Shown here: one piece after another, positions 8,097-16,944 of the stretch
Position numbering within the stretch: position 1 is the stretch's first letter
Layout: every line of letters starts with the position of its first letter
Assembly (NCBI GenBank): GCA_020160805.1
Contig: JAIUPO010000006.1
Span: forward strand, 62,001-126,000
Source of the DNA: Actinomycetota bacterium
Lineage (GTDB): Bacteria; Actinomycetota; Actinomycetes; Actinomycetales; Dermatophilaceae
Length of the DNA: 64,000 nucleotides
Reading direction: 5' to 3'
Position numbers and translations under genes: made by a program
Notes under the pieces: model-generated
Told to the model about the DNA's origin: nothing
Database searches by the model: none
Seen by the model: only the letters and a program-made list of their open reading frames with translations

Positions 8097-8609
8097 CTAC
8101 CGCGAGCGGTCCTCGGCCAGGGAGAGCACCATCGCGATCTCTTCCTCGTCATCGGCGCCGTTAGTCACGCGCATCGGACGGCGCCGACCCGTGGGCCGGA
8201 AGCCGAAGCTGGACGCGAAGGCCACGGCGCGGCCGTTGTCGGTGCCCGCCCAATAGGCGATCCGGTCGAAACCGTCCTCCCTGGCCTGCTCGGACGCCGC
8301 GCGCACGAGTTTGGCCGCGACGCTCTTGCCGCGCCAGTCGGGGCGCACCCACAGGCCGAAGATCTCTGCGGTGTTGTCCGCGTCCGCGAGCTCGCCCACG
8401 CTGACGATGCCCACGGCCTCGTCCTCGACCTCGGCCAGCATCCGCTGGGCCCGGCGCATCCGCAGCCGCCATAGCTGCTCGTCATACGCCTGCTCGTCGG
8501 CCAATTGGGCGACGAAAGCTTCCGGTGACTCGGCGAGCGCGGCCAGCCGGTTGGTGCGGTAGGTCGCCCAATCCTCCTCGGACAAGGAACGCACTCGGAT
8601 CTCAGTCAT
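8097..8609 (-). CDS. GNAT family N-acetyltransferase
   Basis: About 170 residues. The GNAT fold is shown by IRVRSLSEEDWATYR at the N-terminus, AEIFGLWVRPDWRGKSVAAKLV (beta-4 and the acetyl-CoA pyrophosphate loop, RxxGxG-like with K replacing G), and YWAGTDNGRAVAFASSFGFRPTGR at the C-terminus. The acceptor is unknown. Two starts are possible, ATG at 8607-8609 or ATG at 8616-8618; the inner one begins the conserved strand. It converges on the TrkA-like gene and precedes no obvious operon partner. Confidence 0.85.
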   Translation of the reverse strand: MTEIRVRSLSEEDWATYRTNRLAALAESPEAFVAQLADEQAYDEQLWRLRMRRAQRMLAEVEDEAVGIVSVGELADADNTAEIFGLWVRPDWRGKSVAAKLVRAASEQAREDGFDRIAYWAGTDNGRAVAFASSFGFRPTGRRRPMRVTNGADDEEEIAMVLSLAEDRSR

Positions 8610-8696
8610 AGGGACCATCCTGGCATGCCAGAGCGGGTGCGGCTGCCTGGACGGTATCCGTTAACGCAGCGTTCACGCACAGCGTGACGCCCGGTC

Positions 8697-9494
8697 TCAG
8701 CCGCCCGCGAGCTCGCGCGAACGGTGCGCTGCGGCCTCGATCGCGCTGACGAAGGCCGCCCGCACCTTGTGATCGTCGAGGGTGCGCAGGGCGGCCGCGG
8801 TGGTACCGCCGGGCGAGGTGACCTGTTCGCGCAGCACCGTCGGATGGGTGCCGGTTTCGCGGATCATCGTCGCCGCGCCATAGAGCGTCTGGACCGTCAG
8901 TTCGGTCGCCGTGGCGCGGGGCAGGCCGAGCACGACGCCCGCCTCGATCATGGCTTCGACGACATAGAAGACATATGCGGGCCCGCTGCCGGAGATGGCC
9001 GTCACGGCATTTTGGTAGCCCTCCGGCACCTCCACGGCCTTGCCACACGAGCGCAGCAGCGCCATAGCCTGCTCCATCTGCTCGTCGCTGACGTGGGCGC
9101 CGCGGCTGAGGGCGGCCATGCCCTGGTCGACGAGGGCAGGCGTGTTCGGCATGACCCGCACCACCGGGGTGCCCTCGGGCAGGGCGGCCGCGATCGCGTC
9201 GGTCGGCACGCCCGCGGCGAGGGAGACGACGAGATTGCCGGGGGCAACGGCGGGCGCGATTTCTTCGAGCAGGGCGACCATGTCCTGGGGCTTGACCACG
9301 AGGACGAGAACGTCACCGGCGGAGGCGGCCTGAAGGTTGTCGAGTGTGCGCACGGCATACCTCGCCTCCAACTCGGCAACCCGCTCGGGACGCCGCTCGG
9401 TGATGACCACGTCATCGGCAGAAATCCCGGAGCGCAGCAGGCCGGAGAGCAGCGTCTCGCCCATCACGCCTGCGCCGAAGATGGCAATGGTCAC
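8697..9494 (-). CDS. proC: Pyrroline-5-carboxylate reductase
   Basis: 265 residues; reduces 1-pyrroline-5-carboxylate to proline with NAD(P)H, the last step of proline synthesis. N-terminal Rossmann motif IAIFGAGVMGETLLSGLL, the VKPQDM segment, VRVMPNTPALV, and the C-terminal signature SGSGPAYVFYVVEAMIEAGV with TVQTLYGAATM. It sits 9 bp downstream of the proline dehydrogenase gene in the same orientation, so synthesis and catabolism of proline share a transcript, an apparently futile pairing unless separately controlled. proC is also part of this conserved block in mycobacteria. Confidence 0.97.
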   Translation of the reverse strand: MTIAIFGAGVMGETLLSGLLRSGISADDVVITERRPERVAELEARYAVRTLDNLQAASAGDVLVLVVKPQDMVALLEEIAPAVAPGNLVVSLAAGVPTDAIAAALPEGTPVVRVMPNTPALVDQGMAALSRGAHVSDEQMEQAMALLRSCGKAVEVPEGYQNAVTAISGSGPAYVFYVVEAMIEAGVVLGLPRATATELTVQTLYGAATMIRETGTHPTVLREQVTSPGGTTAAALRTLDDHKVRAAFVSAIEAAAHRSRELAGG

Positions 9495-9503
9495 CGAAAG
9501 GTC

Positions 9504-10451
9504 CTATCCACGAGAGATCAACGAGCGGACGAACAGCATCGCATTGGCGGGCCGCTCGGCCATCCGGCGCATCAGATAGCCGTACCACTCTTCCCCATAG
9601 GGGATGTAGACGCGCATCCGATGCCCGCGGTCGGCGAGGCGGCGCTGCTCCTCGGGCCGCACGCCATACAGCATCTGGAATTCGAAGGAATCCGGGGCGC
9701 GACCGGCCTCCCGCGCGAGCGCCGTCCCGATCTCGACGAGGCGCGGATCGTGGGTGGCGATCATGGGATAACCCTTGCCGGAGAGCAGGATTCGCAGGCA
9801 GCGGACATACGATTTGTCCACCTCGTCCATCGACTGGAAGGCGACCTCCTCCGGCTCCGAATAGGCGCCCTTGCACAGCCGCACCCGGCTGCCCTCGCCC
9901 GCGAGCGCGGCGCAGTCGGCCTCGCTGCGGTGCAGGTAGGCCTGGATCGCCACCCCAACCCAGGGGTAGTCCGCGCGCAGGGTTGCCAGGGTGGTCAGCG
10001 TGCGGTCGGTGGTCGTGTGGTCTTCCATGTCGAGGGTGACCGTCGTGCCCAGGCGCTGGGCGGCCTCGCAAATGCGCCGGGCGTTGGCCAGGGCAATCGC
10101 GTCGCCGCCCTCGAGTTGCTGGCCGATGGCACTGAGTTTGACGCTGACCTCGGCTTCCCCGCGGGCCGTGAGCTGGTCGGCGGCAAGGAGATCCAAGAGC
10201 CGCAGGTATGCCGTGGTGACCGCCTCCGCCTGCTGCGGGTCGGTCGTGTCCTCGCCGAGGAAGTCGATGGTGGCCCAGCGGCCCGTGGCCCGGAGGGTGG
10301 CGACCGCGGCGACGGCATCGCTGTCATACGCCCCGGGCACATAGCGTTTGACGACCGAGCGGCTGACGGGGGCGCGCTCGATGAGGTCGCGGACGCGGTT
10401 GTCCGCGGCGAGGGTGAGCAGGGACTTGCGCAACAGATCGGCCGGGCCCAT
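9504..10451 (-). CDS. Proline dehydrogenase (monofunctional)
   Basis: 315 residues; FAD enzyme that oxidises proline to pyrroline-5-carboxylate and feeds electrons to quinone. A beta/alpha barrel with VSVKLSAIGQQL, LDMEDHTTTDRTL, GVAIQAYLHRSEAD, VRLCKGAYSEPEEVAF, IATHDPRLVE, FEFQMLYGVRPEEQRRL and YIPYGEEWYGYLMRRM, which are the substrate and flavin motifs of PutA/PutB. ATG at 10449-10451 is chosen because conserved sequence starts there. The partner P5C dehydrogenase is not in the window. Confidence 0.95.
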   Translation of the reverse strand: MGPADLLRKSLLTLAADNRVRDLIERAPVSRSVVKRYVPGAYDSDAVAAVATLRATGRWATIDFLGEDTTDPQQAEAVTTAYLRLLDLLAADQLTARGEAEVSVKLSAIGQQLEGGDAIALANARRICEAAQRLGTTVTLDMEDHTTTDRTLTTLATLRADYPWVGVAIQAYLHRSEADCAALAGEGSRVRLCKGAYSEPEEVAFQSMDEVDKSYVRCLRILLSGKGYPMIATHDPRLVEIGTALAREAGRAPDSFEFQMLYGVRPEEQRRLADRGHRMRVYIPYGEEWYGYLMRRMAERPANAMLFVRSLISRG

Positions 10452-10517
10452 AAGGGTCACACTATGGCTCGGGCGCGTCCGCTTGTCCTGTCGTGATGGC
10501 GGTGCTATTTTCACCAC

Positions 10518-11246
10518 ATGATGAATAACGCTGCGGCGGTCGTCATCCAGGATCTGAAAGTCGTGCGGGGCGGGACGGTGGTGCTCCCGGGCCTGAGCGT
10601 CACGATCCCCCGTGGGCGGGTGGTCGGATTGCTCGGTCCGAGCGGGAGCGGCAAGTCGACCCTGCTTCGCGCCATCGTCGGAGTGCAAAAGGTCGCTGGC
10701 GGGAGCGTCGAGGTGCTTGGGGAGCCGGCTGGCTCGGCGGGGCTGCGCCGCCGGGTCGGCTACGTCACCCAGGCGCCGAGTGTGTATGCGGACCTGAGCG
10801 TCCACGAAAATGCCGCGTACTTCGGTGGTCTCGTGGGGGCTGGTGCTCAGGCCGTTGAGTCCGCGATCGCGGCGGTGGACCTGGGGAGTTATGCCGATCG
10901 CCGCGTCGAGAAGCTCTCTGGCGGCCAGCGCTCCCGGGTCTCGCTCGCGGCGGCTTTGGTCGGCGATCCGGAGGTGTTGATCCTCGATGAACCGACGGTC
11001 GGCCTGGACCCCGTGCTGCGGCGCGATCTGTGGGAACTCTTCCACCGGCTCGCCGAGCGCGGGACCTCTCTGCTCGTGTCGAGTCACGTCATGGACGAGG
11101 CCACCCGATGTCACCGGCTGTTGCTGATGCGTGACGGGACGTTGCTGGCTGACACCACCCCGGAGGACCTGCTGCGCAGCACCGGCACGACAGATGCCGA
11201 TGCCGCCTTTCTCGCCCTGATCGATGCCGCCGGAGGCTCGCGATGA
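10518..11246 (+). CDS. ABC transporter ATP-binding protein
   Basis: 242 residues. Walker A GPSGSGKST (about residues 39-47), Q-loop YVTQAPS, signature LSGGQRSRVSLA, Walker B VLILDEPTVGLDP and H-loop SSHVMDEA are all intact. It belongs to the group pairing with ABC-2 type permeases (drug, nodulation or antibiotic exporters). The stop overlaps the permease start by 4 bp, so both are translated together. The substrate is not recognisable. Two ATGs in tandem (10518, 10521) could start it. Confidence 0.94.
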   Translation: MMNNAAAVVIQDLKVVRGGTVVLPGLSVTIPRGRVVGLLGPSGSGKSTLLRAIVGVQKVAGGSVEVLGEPAGSAGLRRRVGYVTQAPSVYADLSVHENAAYFGGLVGAGAQAVESAIAAVDLGSYADRRVEKLSGGQRSRVSLAAALVGDPEVLILDEPTVGLDPVLRRDLWELFHRLAERGTSLLVSSHVMDEATRCHRLLLMRDGTLLADTTPEDLLRSTGTTDADAAFLALIDAAGGSR

Positions 11247-11977
11247 ATCCTCGTCTGACGTTTTTGACTGCAGGCCGGGTGCTGCGCCAAATTCGCGGTG
11301 ATCACCGGACCGTGGGATTGCTGCTCGTGGTGCCATGCGTGCTGCTCGGGTTGCTCGCGTGGATCTTTGATGGCACGCCGGTTTTCGACCGGATCGGGCC
11401 AGCCCTCCTGGGCGTCTTCCCGTTCGTGGTGATGTTCGTCGTGACGAGCGTGGCGACCCTTCGCGAGCGGACGAGCGGAACCTTGGAGCGGCTCTTGGCC
11501 GGGCCGCTGGGCAAGGCGGACCTGATGTTCGGCTATGCCTTGGCGTTCGGGCTGATGGCCGTGGTTCAGGCGCTGGTGGCGACGACTTTTGCCGTCTTCG
11601 TGTGCGGGCTCGATGTGGCCGGCCCGGTGTGGGTGCTAGTCGTCGTCGCCGTGCTCGACGCCGTGCTCGGCACGGCGCTCGGTCTGCTGGCAAGTGCGTT
11701 CGCGCACACCGAGTTTCAGGCGGTGCAGTTCATGCCGGCCTTCATCCTGCCGCAGTTCTTGCTGTGCGGGCTCTTGGTTGCGCGGGACAGGCTGCCCGAC
11801 GTGCTGTCGGCGATCTCCGATGTCCTGCCGCTGTCATACGCCGTGGACGCCATGTCGGCCGTCGCCACCTCGGCCGACGCCCTCGGCGACGCCGCGACCG
11901 ACATGCTGGTCATCGCCGCCTGGATCCTCGCCGCCCTTGTTCTCGGCTCGCTCACCCTGCGCCGCCGCACCGACTGA
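11243..11977 (+). CDS. ABC-2 type transporter permease
   Basis: 244 residues with about six hydrophobic segments: TVGLLLVVPCVLLGLLAW, ALLGVFPFVVMFVVTSVA, FGYALAFGLMAVVQALVAT, VWVLVVVAVLDAVLGTAL, PAFILPQFLLCGLLVAR and MLVIAAWILAALVLGSL. The order fits an ABC-2 membrane subunit, including a cytosolic loop LRERTSGTLERLLAGPLGK after segment 2 that is typical of the NodJ/DrrB group. It forms an export pump with the overlapping upstream ATPase; substrate unknown. A large inverted repeat lies just after the gene. Confidence 0.92.
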   Translation: MNPRLTFLTAGRVLRQIRGDHRTVGLLLVVPCVLLGLLAWIFDGTPVFDRIGPALLGVFPFVVMFVVTSVATLRERTSGTLERLLAGPLGKADLMFGYALAFGLMAVVQALVATTFAVFVCGLDVAGPVWVLVVVAVLDAVLGTALGLLASAFAHTEFQAVQFMPAFILPQFLLCGLLVARDRLPDVLSAISDVLPLSYAVDAMSAVATSADALGDAATDMLVIAAWILAALVLGSLTLRRRTD

Positions 11978-12004
11978 GGATGTGGTGCGTCCGGGGTGTC
12001 GCGC

Positions 12005-12084
12005 AACTTCTGCTAGCACAGGTTAGTCAACTGTGGACAGGGTGCAACATGTGCACAGTTGACTAACCTCTGCTAGCAGAAGTT
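12005..12084. repeat. Large intergenic inverted repeat (31-bp arms)
   Basis: Arms 12005-12035 and 12054-12084 are inverted copies with a single mismatch, separated by an 18-nt loop. They contain TGCTAGCA and GGTTAGTCAACTGTG. It lies between the convergent ABC permease and tetR genes, so it may terminate both, but its length and its resemblance to a second repeat at 45307-45458 (GACTAAC, TGCTAG) suggest a dispersed palindromic element. The copy class is not known. Confidence 0.8.
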
Positions 12085-12112
12085 AGTCAATCCGGCTGCG
12101 GCGCAGCACTGT

Positions 12113-12709
12113 TCACGCGTCCGGCGCGAGATAGCGCTGGATCACCGGGCCGACCTCGGCGATCAACTCGGGCACAGTGGCGCGGCGCAGGGCGGGGAAG
12201 CGCAGGAGGTAGCGCAGCATCGCCATGCCAAGCAATTGACCAGCCGCAAGCGTGGCGCGCAGCTCGGCCGTCGCGGGGTCGAGGCCCGGATTGTGCGCCA
12301 CCGCAACCTTGGCAAAAACCTCACGCACAAGGAACTCGCGCAGCATCCGCGCCGCCTCCTCGTGCGTCAGCACCGACCGGGCGAGTGCGGCGAAGCGCTC
12401 CTGCCCTTCCGGCGAATCCCAGATACCCAGGAAGGTCGCCACCAGGGCCTCCCCCACCCGCTCTCGCGGCTGGCCGATGACAGTTTCCACGAGGTATGCC
12501 GGGTCCACGGGCACCGTCATCACTTCGGTGAAAAGCGCGGGCTTGCCGGCGAAATAGTGATGCACGAGAGCGGAATCCACGCCGGCGCGGCGAGCAATCC
12601 CGCGCAGGGAGGCGGCGTCATACCCCCGCTCGGCGAACTCCGCGCGGGCCGCCTCGACGATCTCGCCTCGGGTGTCCGAGCCCGCCGGCCGCCGACCGCG
12701 CGGGCTCAT
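12113..12709 (-). CDS. TetR family transcriptional regulator
   Basis: 198 residues. The N-terminal HTH is classic Tet[41 protein letters not shown]. The C-terminal ligand domain (TetR_C_17-like) is helical and ends RYLAPDA. The ATG at 12707-12709 overlaps the stop of the isomerase gene, giving an operon ppx - isomerase - tetR. Ligand and targets are unknown; it could control the ABC exporter to its left, which is convergent rather than divergent, so that is weak. Confidence 0.9.
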   Translation of the reverse strand: MSPRGRRPAGSDTRGEIVEAARAEFAERGYDAASLRGIARRAGVDSALVHHYFAGKPALFTEVMTVPVDPAYLVETVIGQPRERVGEALVATFLGIWDSPEGQERFAALARSVLTHEEAARMLREFLVREVFAKVAVAHNPGLDPATAELRATLAAGQLLGMAMLRYLLRFPALRRATVPELIAEVGPVIQRYLAPDA

Positions 12710-13518
12710 GACGGGGCGGGTCCGGCGAGGTGGAGCCGGGCGAAGGCGAGGGCCTCGGCGAGGTCGCCGCTGCGGGTATGCGGATCCAGCCGCCGCGTCG
12801 ACACCTCCACCACCACGCTGCCCCCGAATCCCCCGGCGGCGAGCGCCTCCAGGACCTCGGCGCACGGTTGGTTGCCGCGGCCGGGGACGAGATGTTCGTC
12901 GCGGATCAGGCCGGTCCCGTCCGCCAGATGGAGATGGGTGAGGCGGGGGCCGAGGTCCCGAACCATGGCCATGGCGTCCGAGCCGGCCGTCGCGGTGTGC
13001 GAGAGGTCCAAGGTGACGTGGTCGAAGTCGACGCCGACCGGATCCCAGTGCGGCAGGTAGGCCAGCATCTCCCGCTGCCGAGCCCGCCACGGAAACATAT
13101 TCTCGACCGCGATGATCGTTCCGGTCTCGGCCTCGCGCTCCTTGACCCCCTCGACAAAACCCTCGGCATACTCGCGCTGCCACCGGAACGGCGGGTGCAC
13201 GACGACCGTGGAGGCGCCGACCTCCTGCGCCAATTCGATCGACCGATCGACCTTCGTCCACGGATCCGGTCCCCAAATCCGTTGCGTCAGAAGCAGAGTC
13301 GGGGCATGGATCGAGACGATAGGTATGCCGTGCAGGTCCGAGAGTGCTGCCAGCGCCCCGGCCTCGCGGCTGACCGGCTCTGGCATCACCATGACTTCGA
13401 GGCCGTCATAGCCGAGGCGGGCGGCGAGACCGAAGGCGGTGGCGACCGACTCCGGATAGACCGACGCGGTGCTCAAGGCCACCGGCGCCGCAGGGATCGC
13501 CACCGGCGTCTCAGACAT
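12706..13518 (-). CDS. Sugar phosphate isomerase/epimerase-like TIM barrel
   Basis: 270 residues of the AP-endonuclease-2/xylose isomerase-like barrel family. Metal-ligand-type segments can be seen: [56 protein letters not shown] and [12 protein letters not shown] at 13516-13518 overlaps the ppx stop. The orthologue Rv0498 sits beside ppx in mycobacteria. Substrate unknown; the link with ppx and a TetR suggests a small metabolic operon. Confidence 0.88.
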   Translation of the reverse strand: MSETPVAIPAAPVALSTASVYPESVATAFGLAARLGYDGLEVMVMPEPVSREAGALAALSDLHGIPIVSIHAPTLLLTQRIWGPDPWTKVDRSIELAQEVGASTVVVHPPFRWQREYAEGFVEGVKEREAETGTIIAVENMFPWRARQREMLAYLPHWDPVGVDFDHVTLDLSHTATAGSDAMAMVRDLGPRLTHLHLADGTGLIRDEHLVPGRGNQPCAEVLEALAAGGFGGSVVVEVSTRRLDPHTRSGDLAEALAFARLHLAGPAPS

Positions 13519-14473
13519 CGCCGATCCAGCCCGTCGTGTCCGTGACGACATCGGAAAGGGTGTCTAGGCGGCGCAGGATGATGCCTTCGCGCAGCGCCCA
13601 TGGGCAGATCGTCAGGTCGTCGACATGCAACAGGTCCATGGCGGCTTCGGCGACAAGGGCACCGCCGAGGACTTGGCGGGATCGGGTTGCGGAGACCCCG
13701 GACAGCCGGGTTCGCTGGGTCGCCGTCAGCGGGGTGAGCAGGTCGACAACCTCTTTGAGGTCCTGGCGACGCAGGGTGCGGCGCACGAGCGGGCCCTCGG
13801 CGCTCGGCGCGGCCCCGGCCAGCCGAGCCAGCGAGCGGAACGTCTTGGAGGTGGCGACCACGGTGTCGGGGTTCGGCATACGCAGGATCGGGCGCACGGC
13901 GGCGGCGAGTTGGGTGCGGATCGCGCGGCGGGCTTCGCGAACGACATCGGGGGACGGCGGGTCGCCCGGCAGCAGATTGTTGGTGACGCGCCCGGCGCCC
14001 AAGGGCACCGACACCGCCGAGTCGGGCTCCTCATCGAGGCCGATGGCCAATTCGAGGGAGCCGCCGCCGATGTCGAGGACGAGTAGGTTGCCGGCCGACC
14101 ACCCGGTCCACCTTCGGGCCGCGAGGAACGTCATGCGGGCTTCGTCGGTGCCGCTGAGCACCTGGATTCGGGTGCCGGCGCGTTCCGAGAGCTGGTCGAG
14201 GACGCTATCGCCATTTGCGGCCTCGCGAATCGCGCTCGTGGCGAAGGCGACGACATCTTCAACCCCCTGGTCCTCGATGAGGTCGCGCGCGCGGTCGAGG
14301 TAGTCGTTCAGGGTCGTGATGGCGCTCTCGCCGATCTGGTCGCCGTGGAGGTGCTCGGAGAGCTTCAGGGCGATCTTGTGCGTCGCGGCGGGCAGCGGCC
14401 GAGCGCCATAGTGCGCATCAACAACCAGCATGTGGACGGTGTTCGATCCGATATCGATCACGCCCAGTCGCAC
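13511..14473 (-). CDS. ppx: Exopolyphosphatase / pppGpp phosphohydrolase (Ppx/GppA)
   Basis: 320 residues. Sugar-kinase/actin-fold signatures: [19 protein letters not shown] (phosphate 1 loop, first residues), [11 protein letters not shown], and [16 protein letters not shown] (phosphate 2). Lacks the extra C-terminal HD domain of enteric Ppx, as is normal for actinobacteria. Cleaves terminal phosphate from polyphosphate or pppGpp and so links to the stringent response. First gene of the operon with the isomerase and TetR genes. Confidence 0.93.
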   Translation of the reverse strand: MRLGVIDIGSNTVHMLVVDAHYGARPLPAATHKIALKLSEHLHGDQIGESAITTLNDYLDRARDLIEDQGVEDVVAFATSAIREAANGDSVLDQLSERAGTRIQVLSGTDEARMTFLAARRWTGWSAGNLLVLDIGGGSLELAIGLDEEPDSAVSVPLGAGRVTNNLLPGDPPSPDVVREARRAIRTQLAAAVRPILRMPNPDTVVATSKTFRSLARLAGAAPSAEGPLVRRTLRRQDLKEVVDLLTPLTATQRTRLSGVSATRSRQVLGGALVAEAAMDLLHVDDLTICPWALREGIILRRLDTLSDVVTDTTGWIGDV

Positions 14474-14506
14474 GGGGACAGCCTACGGTGCATACAGTTT
14501 CCCCTC

Positions 14507-15310
14507 GTGAGCGAGACGCCGCTGGAGATCCCCCGCGTGTGGGTGGAGTTCGACGACCCAGCGGATACCGAGCAACGCTTCCGGTGTGACCTGACGTGGC
14601 TGACATCGAGCTGGACCTGCATCTTTGGCAACGGCTGCCAGGGCATTTATGCCGACCGCCCCGATGACGGCTGCTGCACCTTGGGCGCGCATTTCACCGA
14701 TGACGACGATCGCGACCGGGTGGCGCTGATCGCTGCGGAGCTGGACGAGTCGACATGGCAGTTCAAACCGTCCTCCACCAAGACCAAGGCGTGGACCGAG
14801 CGGGAGGGTTCCGCGACGAAGACGCGGGTCGTCGAGGGCGCGTGCATCTTTCTCAATCGGGCGGGCTTCGCCGGCGGGGCGGGCTGCGCGTTGCACCAGC
14901 AGGCAGTCCGGACCGGGCGCGCTCCGCATACGGCGAAACCGGATGTGTGCTGGCAGTTGCCGATCCGGCGCACCTATCGCACGGTCGAGTTGCCGGACGA
15001 GACGTCCTATCTGGAGGTGTCGATCAGTGAGTACGACCGGCGCGGCTGGGGCCCGGGCGGGCACGACCTGGACTGGTACTGCTCCGGCAACCCCGCCGCT
15101 CACGTGGGACGCGAGCCGGTCTATCGCTCGCTGCGCGCCGAACTCGTGGAGTTGATGGGCCCGGAAGGGTATGACGAACTGGTCGTCCGCTGCGAGGCTC
15201 ACCTACTCAATGTGCGCCTGGTGCGATCCCGTGGCGCTCGCACCCTGCTGCCGCTGCTGATCCACCCGGCGACCATCGAGGCCCGCGAGCGGCGCACCCG
15301 CAAACGATGA
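14507..15310 (+). CDS. Conserved cysteine-rich actinobacterial protein, function unknown
   Basis: 267 residues from the GTG at 14507. I do not recognise a characterised function, but the sequence belongs to a strongly conserved actinobacterial type. Cysteines cluster as [20 protein letters not shown] followed by CC, then [26 protein letters not shown] and WYCSG, with paired histidines (GAHF, GGHDLDW). This layout suggests a bound metal or Fe-S cluster, perhaps like zinc/iron-chelating YkgJ-type proteins; that is inference. No signal peptide or membrane segment. It is divergent from ppx and 18 bp upstream of a methyltransferase gene. Confidence 0.8.
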   Translation: MSETPLEIPRVWVEFDDPADTEQRFRCDLTWLTSSWTCIFGNGCQGIYADRPDDGCCTLGAHFTDDDDRDRVALIAAELDESTWQFKPSSTKTKAWTEREGSATKTRVVEGACIFLNRAGFAGGAGCALHQQAVRTGRAPHTAKPDVCWQLPIRRTYRTVELPDETSYLEVSISEYDRRGWGPGGHDLDWYCSGNPAAHVGREPVYRSLRAELVELMGPEGYDELVVRCEAHLLNVRLVRSRGARTLLPLLIHPATIEARERRTRKR

Positions 15311-15328
15311 ACGCGCGATGAACGCGCG

Positions 15329-16168
15329 ATGAGCCGGGCGGCGGCCGCGGCCGGTGGTGTCGCGCCGAGCCCGAACATCTGGGATCACCCGGACATTTAC
15401 GAGTGGGAGAACGAGGCCTTCGACCAGGAGCAGTATGTCGAGGCAGCCATTGACCGGTTGCGCCCCATCGCCGGGGCTCGGGTTTTGGACATCGGCTGTG
15501 GTGCTGGCTTCCACCTGCCCCGCTTCGCGGCCCGAGGCGCCGCTAGCGTCGTGGGGCTGGAGCCGCACCCGCCGCTCGCGGCCCGGGCCTTGGCGCGCAT
15601 TGCGCCGGGCCCTCATCCGTCGAGTTTGGGAAACACGCCGACGCGAGGGCCCGATCATGGGCGTGTTTCCCGAACTCGACCGGATCCGGCGGGCGTGGGT
15701 GCCCCGGCAGGCGCGCGGACGATTGCGACCATGGCGACACGGCGCGCTGAGGTGGTCATCGGCGCCGCCGCGGAGCTGCCCTTCGCCGCGGCGAGCTTCG
15801 ATCTGGTGGTGGCGCGCTGGGCCTACTTCTTCGGGCCTGGCTGCGAGCCAGGACTGGCGCAGGTCGAGCGGGTTGTCGCACCAGGCGGGGTAGCGGCCTT
15901 TTTGGACAATGACGCGACACGCTCGACCTTCGGCAGGTGGTTTCGGGACGGCCTCCCGGCATACGACGCTCTTGCCGTCGAACGCTTTTGGCGCAGAAGG
16001 GGATTCGAGGCCATCGCGATCGATGCGCGGTGGCAGTGTCCAGACCGGGGGCGCTTCGAGGCCATTGTGCGGATCGAGTTCGAGCCGGCCGCAGCCGAAC
16101 GGATCCTCGCGGGCCATGCCGGCAACGAGGTCGACTATGCCGTGAACCTGTGGTGGCGCCGGTTCTGA
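15329..16168 (+). CDS. SAM-dependent methyltransferase (class I) with in-frame insert
   Basis: 279 residues. Motif I VLDIGCGAGFHLPRFA (about residues 52-67), acidic GLEPH after beta-2, GAAAELPFAAASFDLVVARW (motif II) and RVVAPGGVAAFLDND (motif III). Between beta-2 and motif II there is an extra proline-, arginine- and glycine-rich stretch of about 40 residues (about residues 92-133) that the fold does not need; it coincides with a palindromic DNA element at 15615-15685. The acceptor is unknown. The gene follows the cysteine-rich protein closely and may form a unit with it. Confidence 0.87.
   Translation: MSRAAAAAGGVAPSPNIWDHPDIYEWENEAFDQEQYVEAAIDRLRPIAGARVLDIGCGAGFHLPRFAARGAASVVGLEPHPPLAARALARIAPGPHPSSLGNTPTRGPDHGRVSRTRPDPAGVGAPAGARTIATMATRRAEVVIGAAAELPFAAASFDLVVARWAYFFGPGCEPGLAQVERVVAPGGVAAFLDNDATRSTFGRWFRDGLPAYDALAVERFWRRRGFEAIAIDARWQCPDRGRFEAIVRIEFEPAAAERILAGHAGNEVDYAVNLWWRRF
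15615..15685. repeat. Palindromic element inside methyltransferase gene
   Basis: Arms 15619-15639 and 15660-15680 (GTCGAGTTTGGGAAACACGCC and its near-complement) pair with one mismatch around a 20-nt loop; pairing extends outward to about 15615 and 15685 with a one-base bulge. It is in frame and translated as SSLGNTPTRG...HGRVSRTRPD, in a loop where homologous methyltransferases are shorter. Confidence 0.8.
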
Positions 16169-16189
16169 GCCGCTTCGGCGCGCGGCACA

Positions 16190-16810
16190 ATGAGGCTCAT
16201 GTCCCTGCCCCCCTTGGCTACCGGCCGCCGGCTCGAGCTGCTCGAGGCAGCAACGGCGGTCGTCGCCGACGGCGGCCTACGCGCTCTGACGCACCGAGCA
16301 GTCGATGCCCAGGCGGGCGTGCCCGAGGGCTCGACCAGCGGCTACTTCCGCACGCGGCTGGCCCTGCTGACCGGCCTCACCGAGCAGGTGGCGCGACAAC
16401 TGGCCGACATGATCAGCGCCCTGCGGGACCGGGTCGAGGCGATCTCGCGGGAGCACTCCGGCGCCGAGCGGGACGATCTCGTCGGCGCCGAGGTGGCGCG
16501 GCATCTGGTGGCGCTGACCGCCGATTCGAGCCTGGTCCGGGTGCAGGCCGAACTGGGCATTGAAGCCATGCGCACGCCCGCCTTGGCCGCTGTTTTCGAT
16601 GTCTCTCGACGCGAGTTCGTGCGCCTCGTCGTCGATATCGCGCACAGTGTCGGCGCACCACGGGCCGCCGAACGCGCCGAGGCCACGGCCGCCGCCTTCC
16701 AAGGCGTGCTCCTGGCCGCGGGACTGCAACATCCGCAGCACCGTGCCGAGTGGGTCACCACGGCAACTCGGCAACTCATCGACGCCCTCTGCGCCGACCC
16801 GCACCCCTGA
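16190..16810 (+). CDS. TetR-like transcriptional regulator
   Basis: About 206 residues. N-terminal helices RRLELLEAATAVVADGGLRALTHRAVDAQAGVPEGSTSGYF form a TetR-type HTH with a Ser-Thr-Ser-Gly turn in place of the usual recognition residues; the rest is a helical ligand domain. Two starts are possible, ATG at 16190 or ATG at 16199; the second begins nearer the HTH. It precedes the small membrane protein gene by 134 bp in the same orientation and could control it through the operators at 16860-16919, though those look more like BlaI-type sites. Confidence 0.85.
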   Translation: MRLMSLPPLATGRRLELLEAATAVVADGGLRALTHRAVDAQAGVPEGSTSGYFRTRLALLTGLTEQVARQLADMISALRDRVEAISREHSGAERDDLVGAEVARHLVALTADSSLVRVQAELGIEAMRTPALAAVFDVSRREFVRLVVDIAHSVGAPRAAERAEATAAAFQGVLLAAGLQHPQHRAEWVTTATRQLIDALCADPHP

Positions 16811-16859
16811 CCTGGGCATCCGATCACTTAGGCGTGGCGCGGGTAACACCCCGAAGCAA

Positions 16860-16919
16860 CTACAAATGTTGCATAACGGACACTACAGGTGTAGCGTTCT
16901 TTATGCACTACAGATGTAG
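16860..16919. promoter_or_regulatory. Three tandem CTACAnnTGTAG operator-like palindromes over a promoter
   Basis: CTACAGGTGTAG at 16883-16894 and CTACAGATGTAG at 16908-16919 are 5+2+5 palindromes; a weaker copy, CTACAAATGTTG, lies at 16860-16871. Centres are 23 and 25 bp apart. A possible promoter, TTGCAT (16869-16874), 17-bp spacer, TAGCGT (16892-16897), is overlapped by the middle site. The TACAnnTGTA core resembles operators of BlaI/MecI/CopY-type repressors (family knowledge from memory); no such repressor gene is in the window. Confidence 0.7.
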
Positions 16920-16944
16920 AACTCATTCCGAAAGGACCACGACC

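Noticed and set aside
9504-11693. Extension of the proline dehydrogenase frame to 729 codons
   Set aside because: The extra N-terminus is antisense to the ABC exporter genes and composed of Arg/Pro-rich sequence; the family N-terminus begins at 10451.
12970-13550. Longer start of the isomerase gene at 13551
   Set aside because: The ATG at 13516-13518 overlaps the ppx stop and begins the conserved strand; the added residues are unlike the family.
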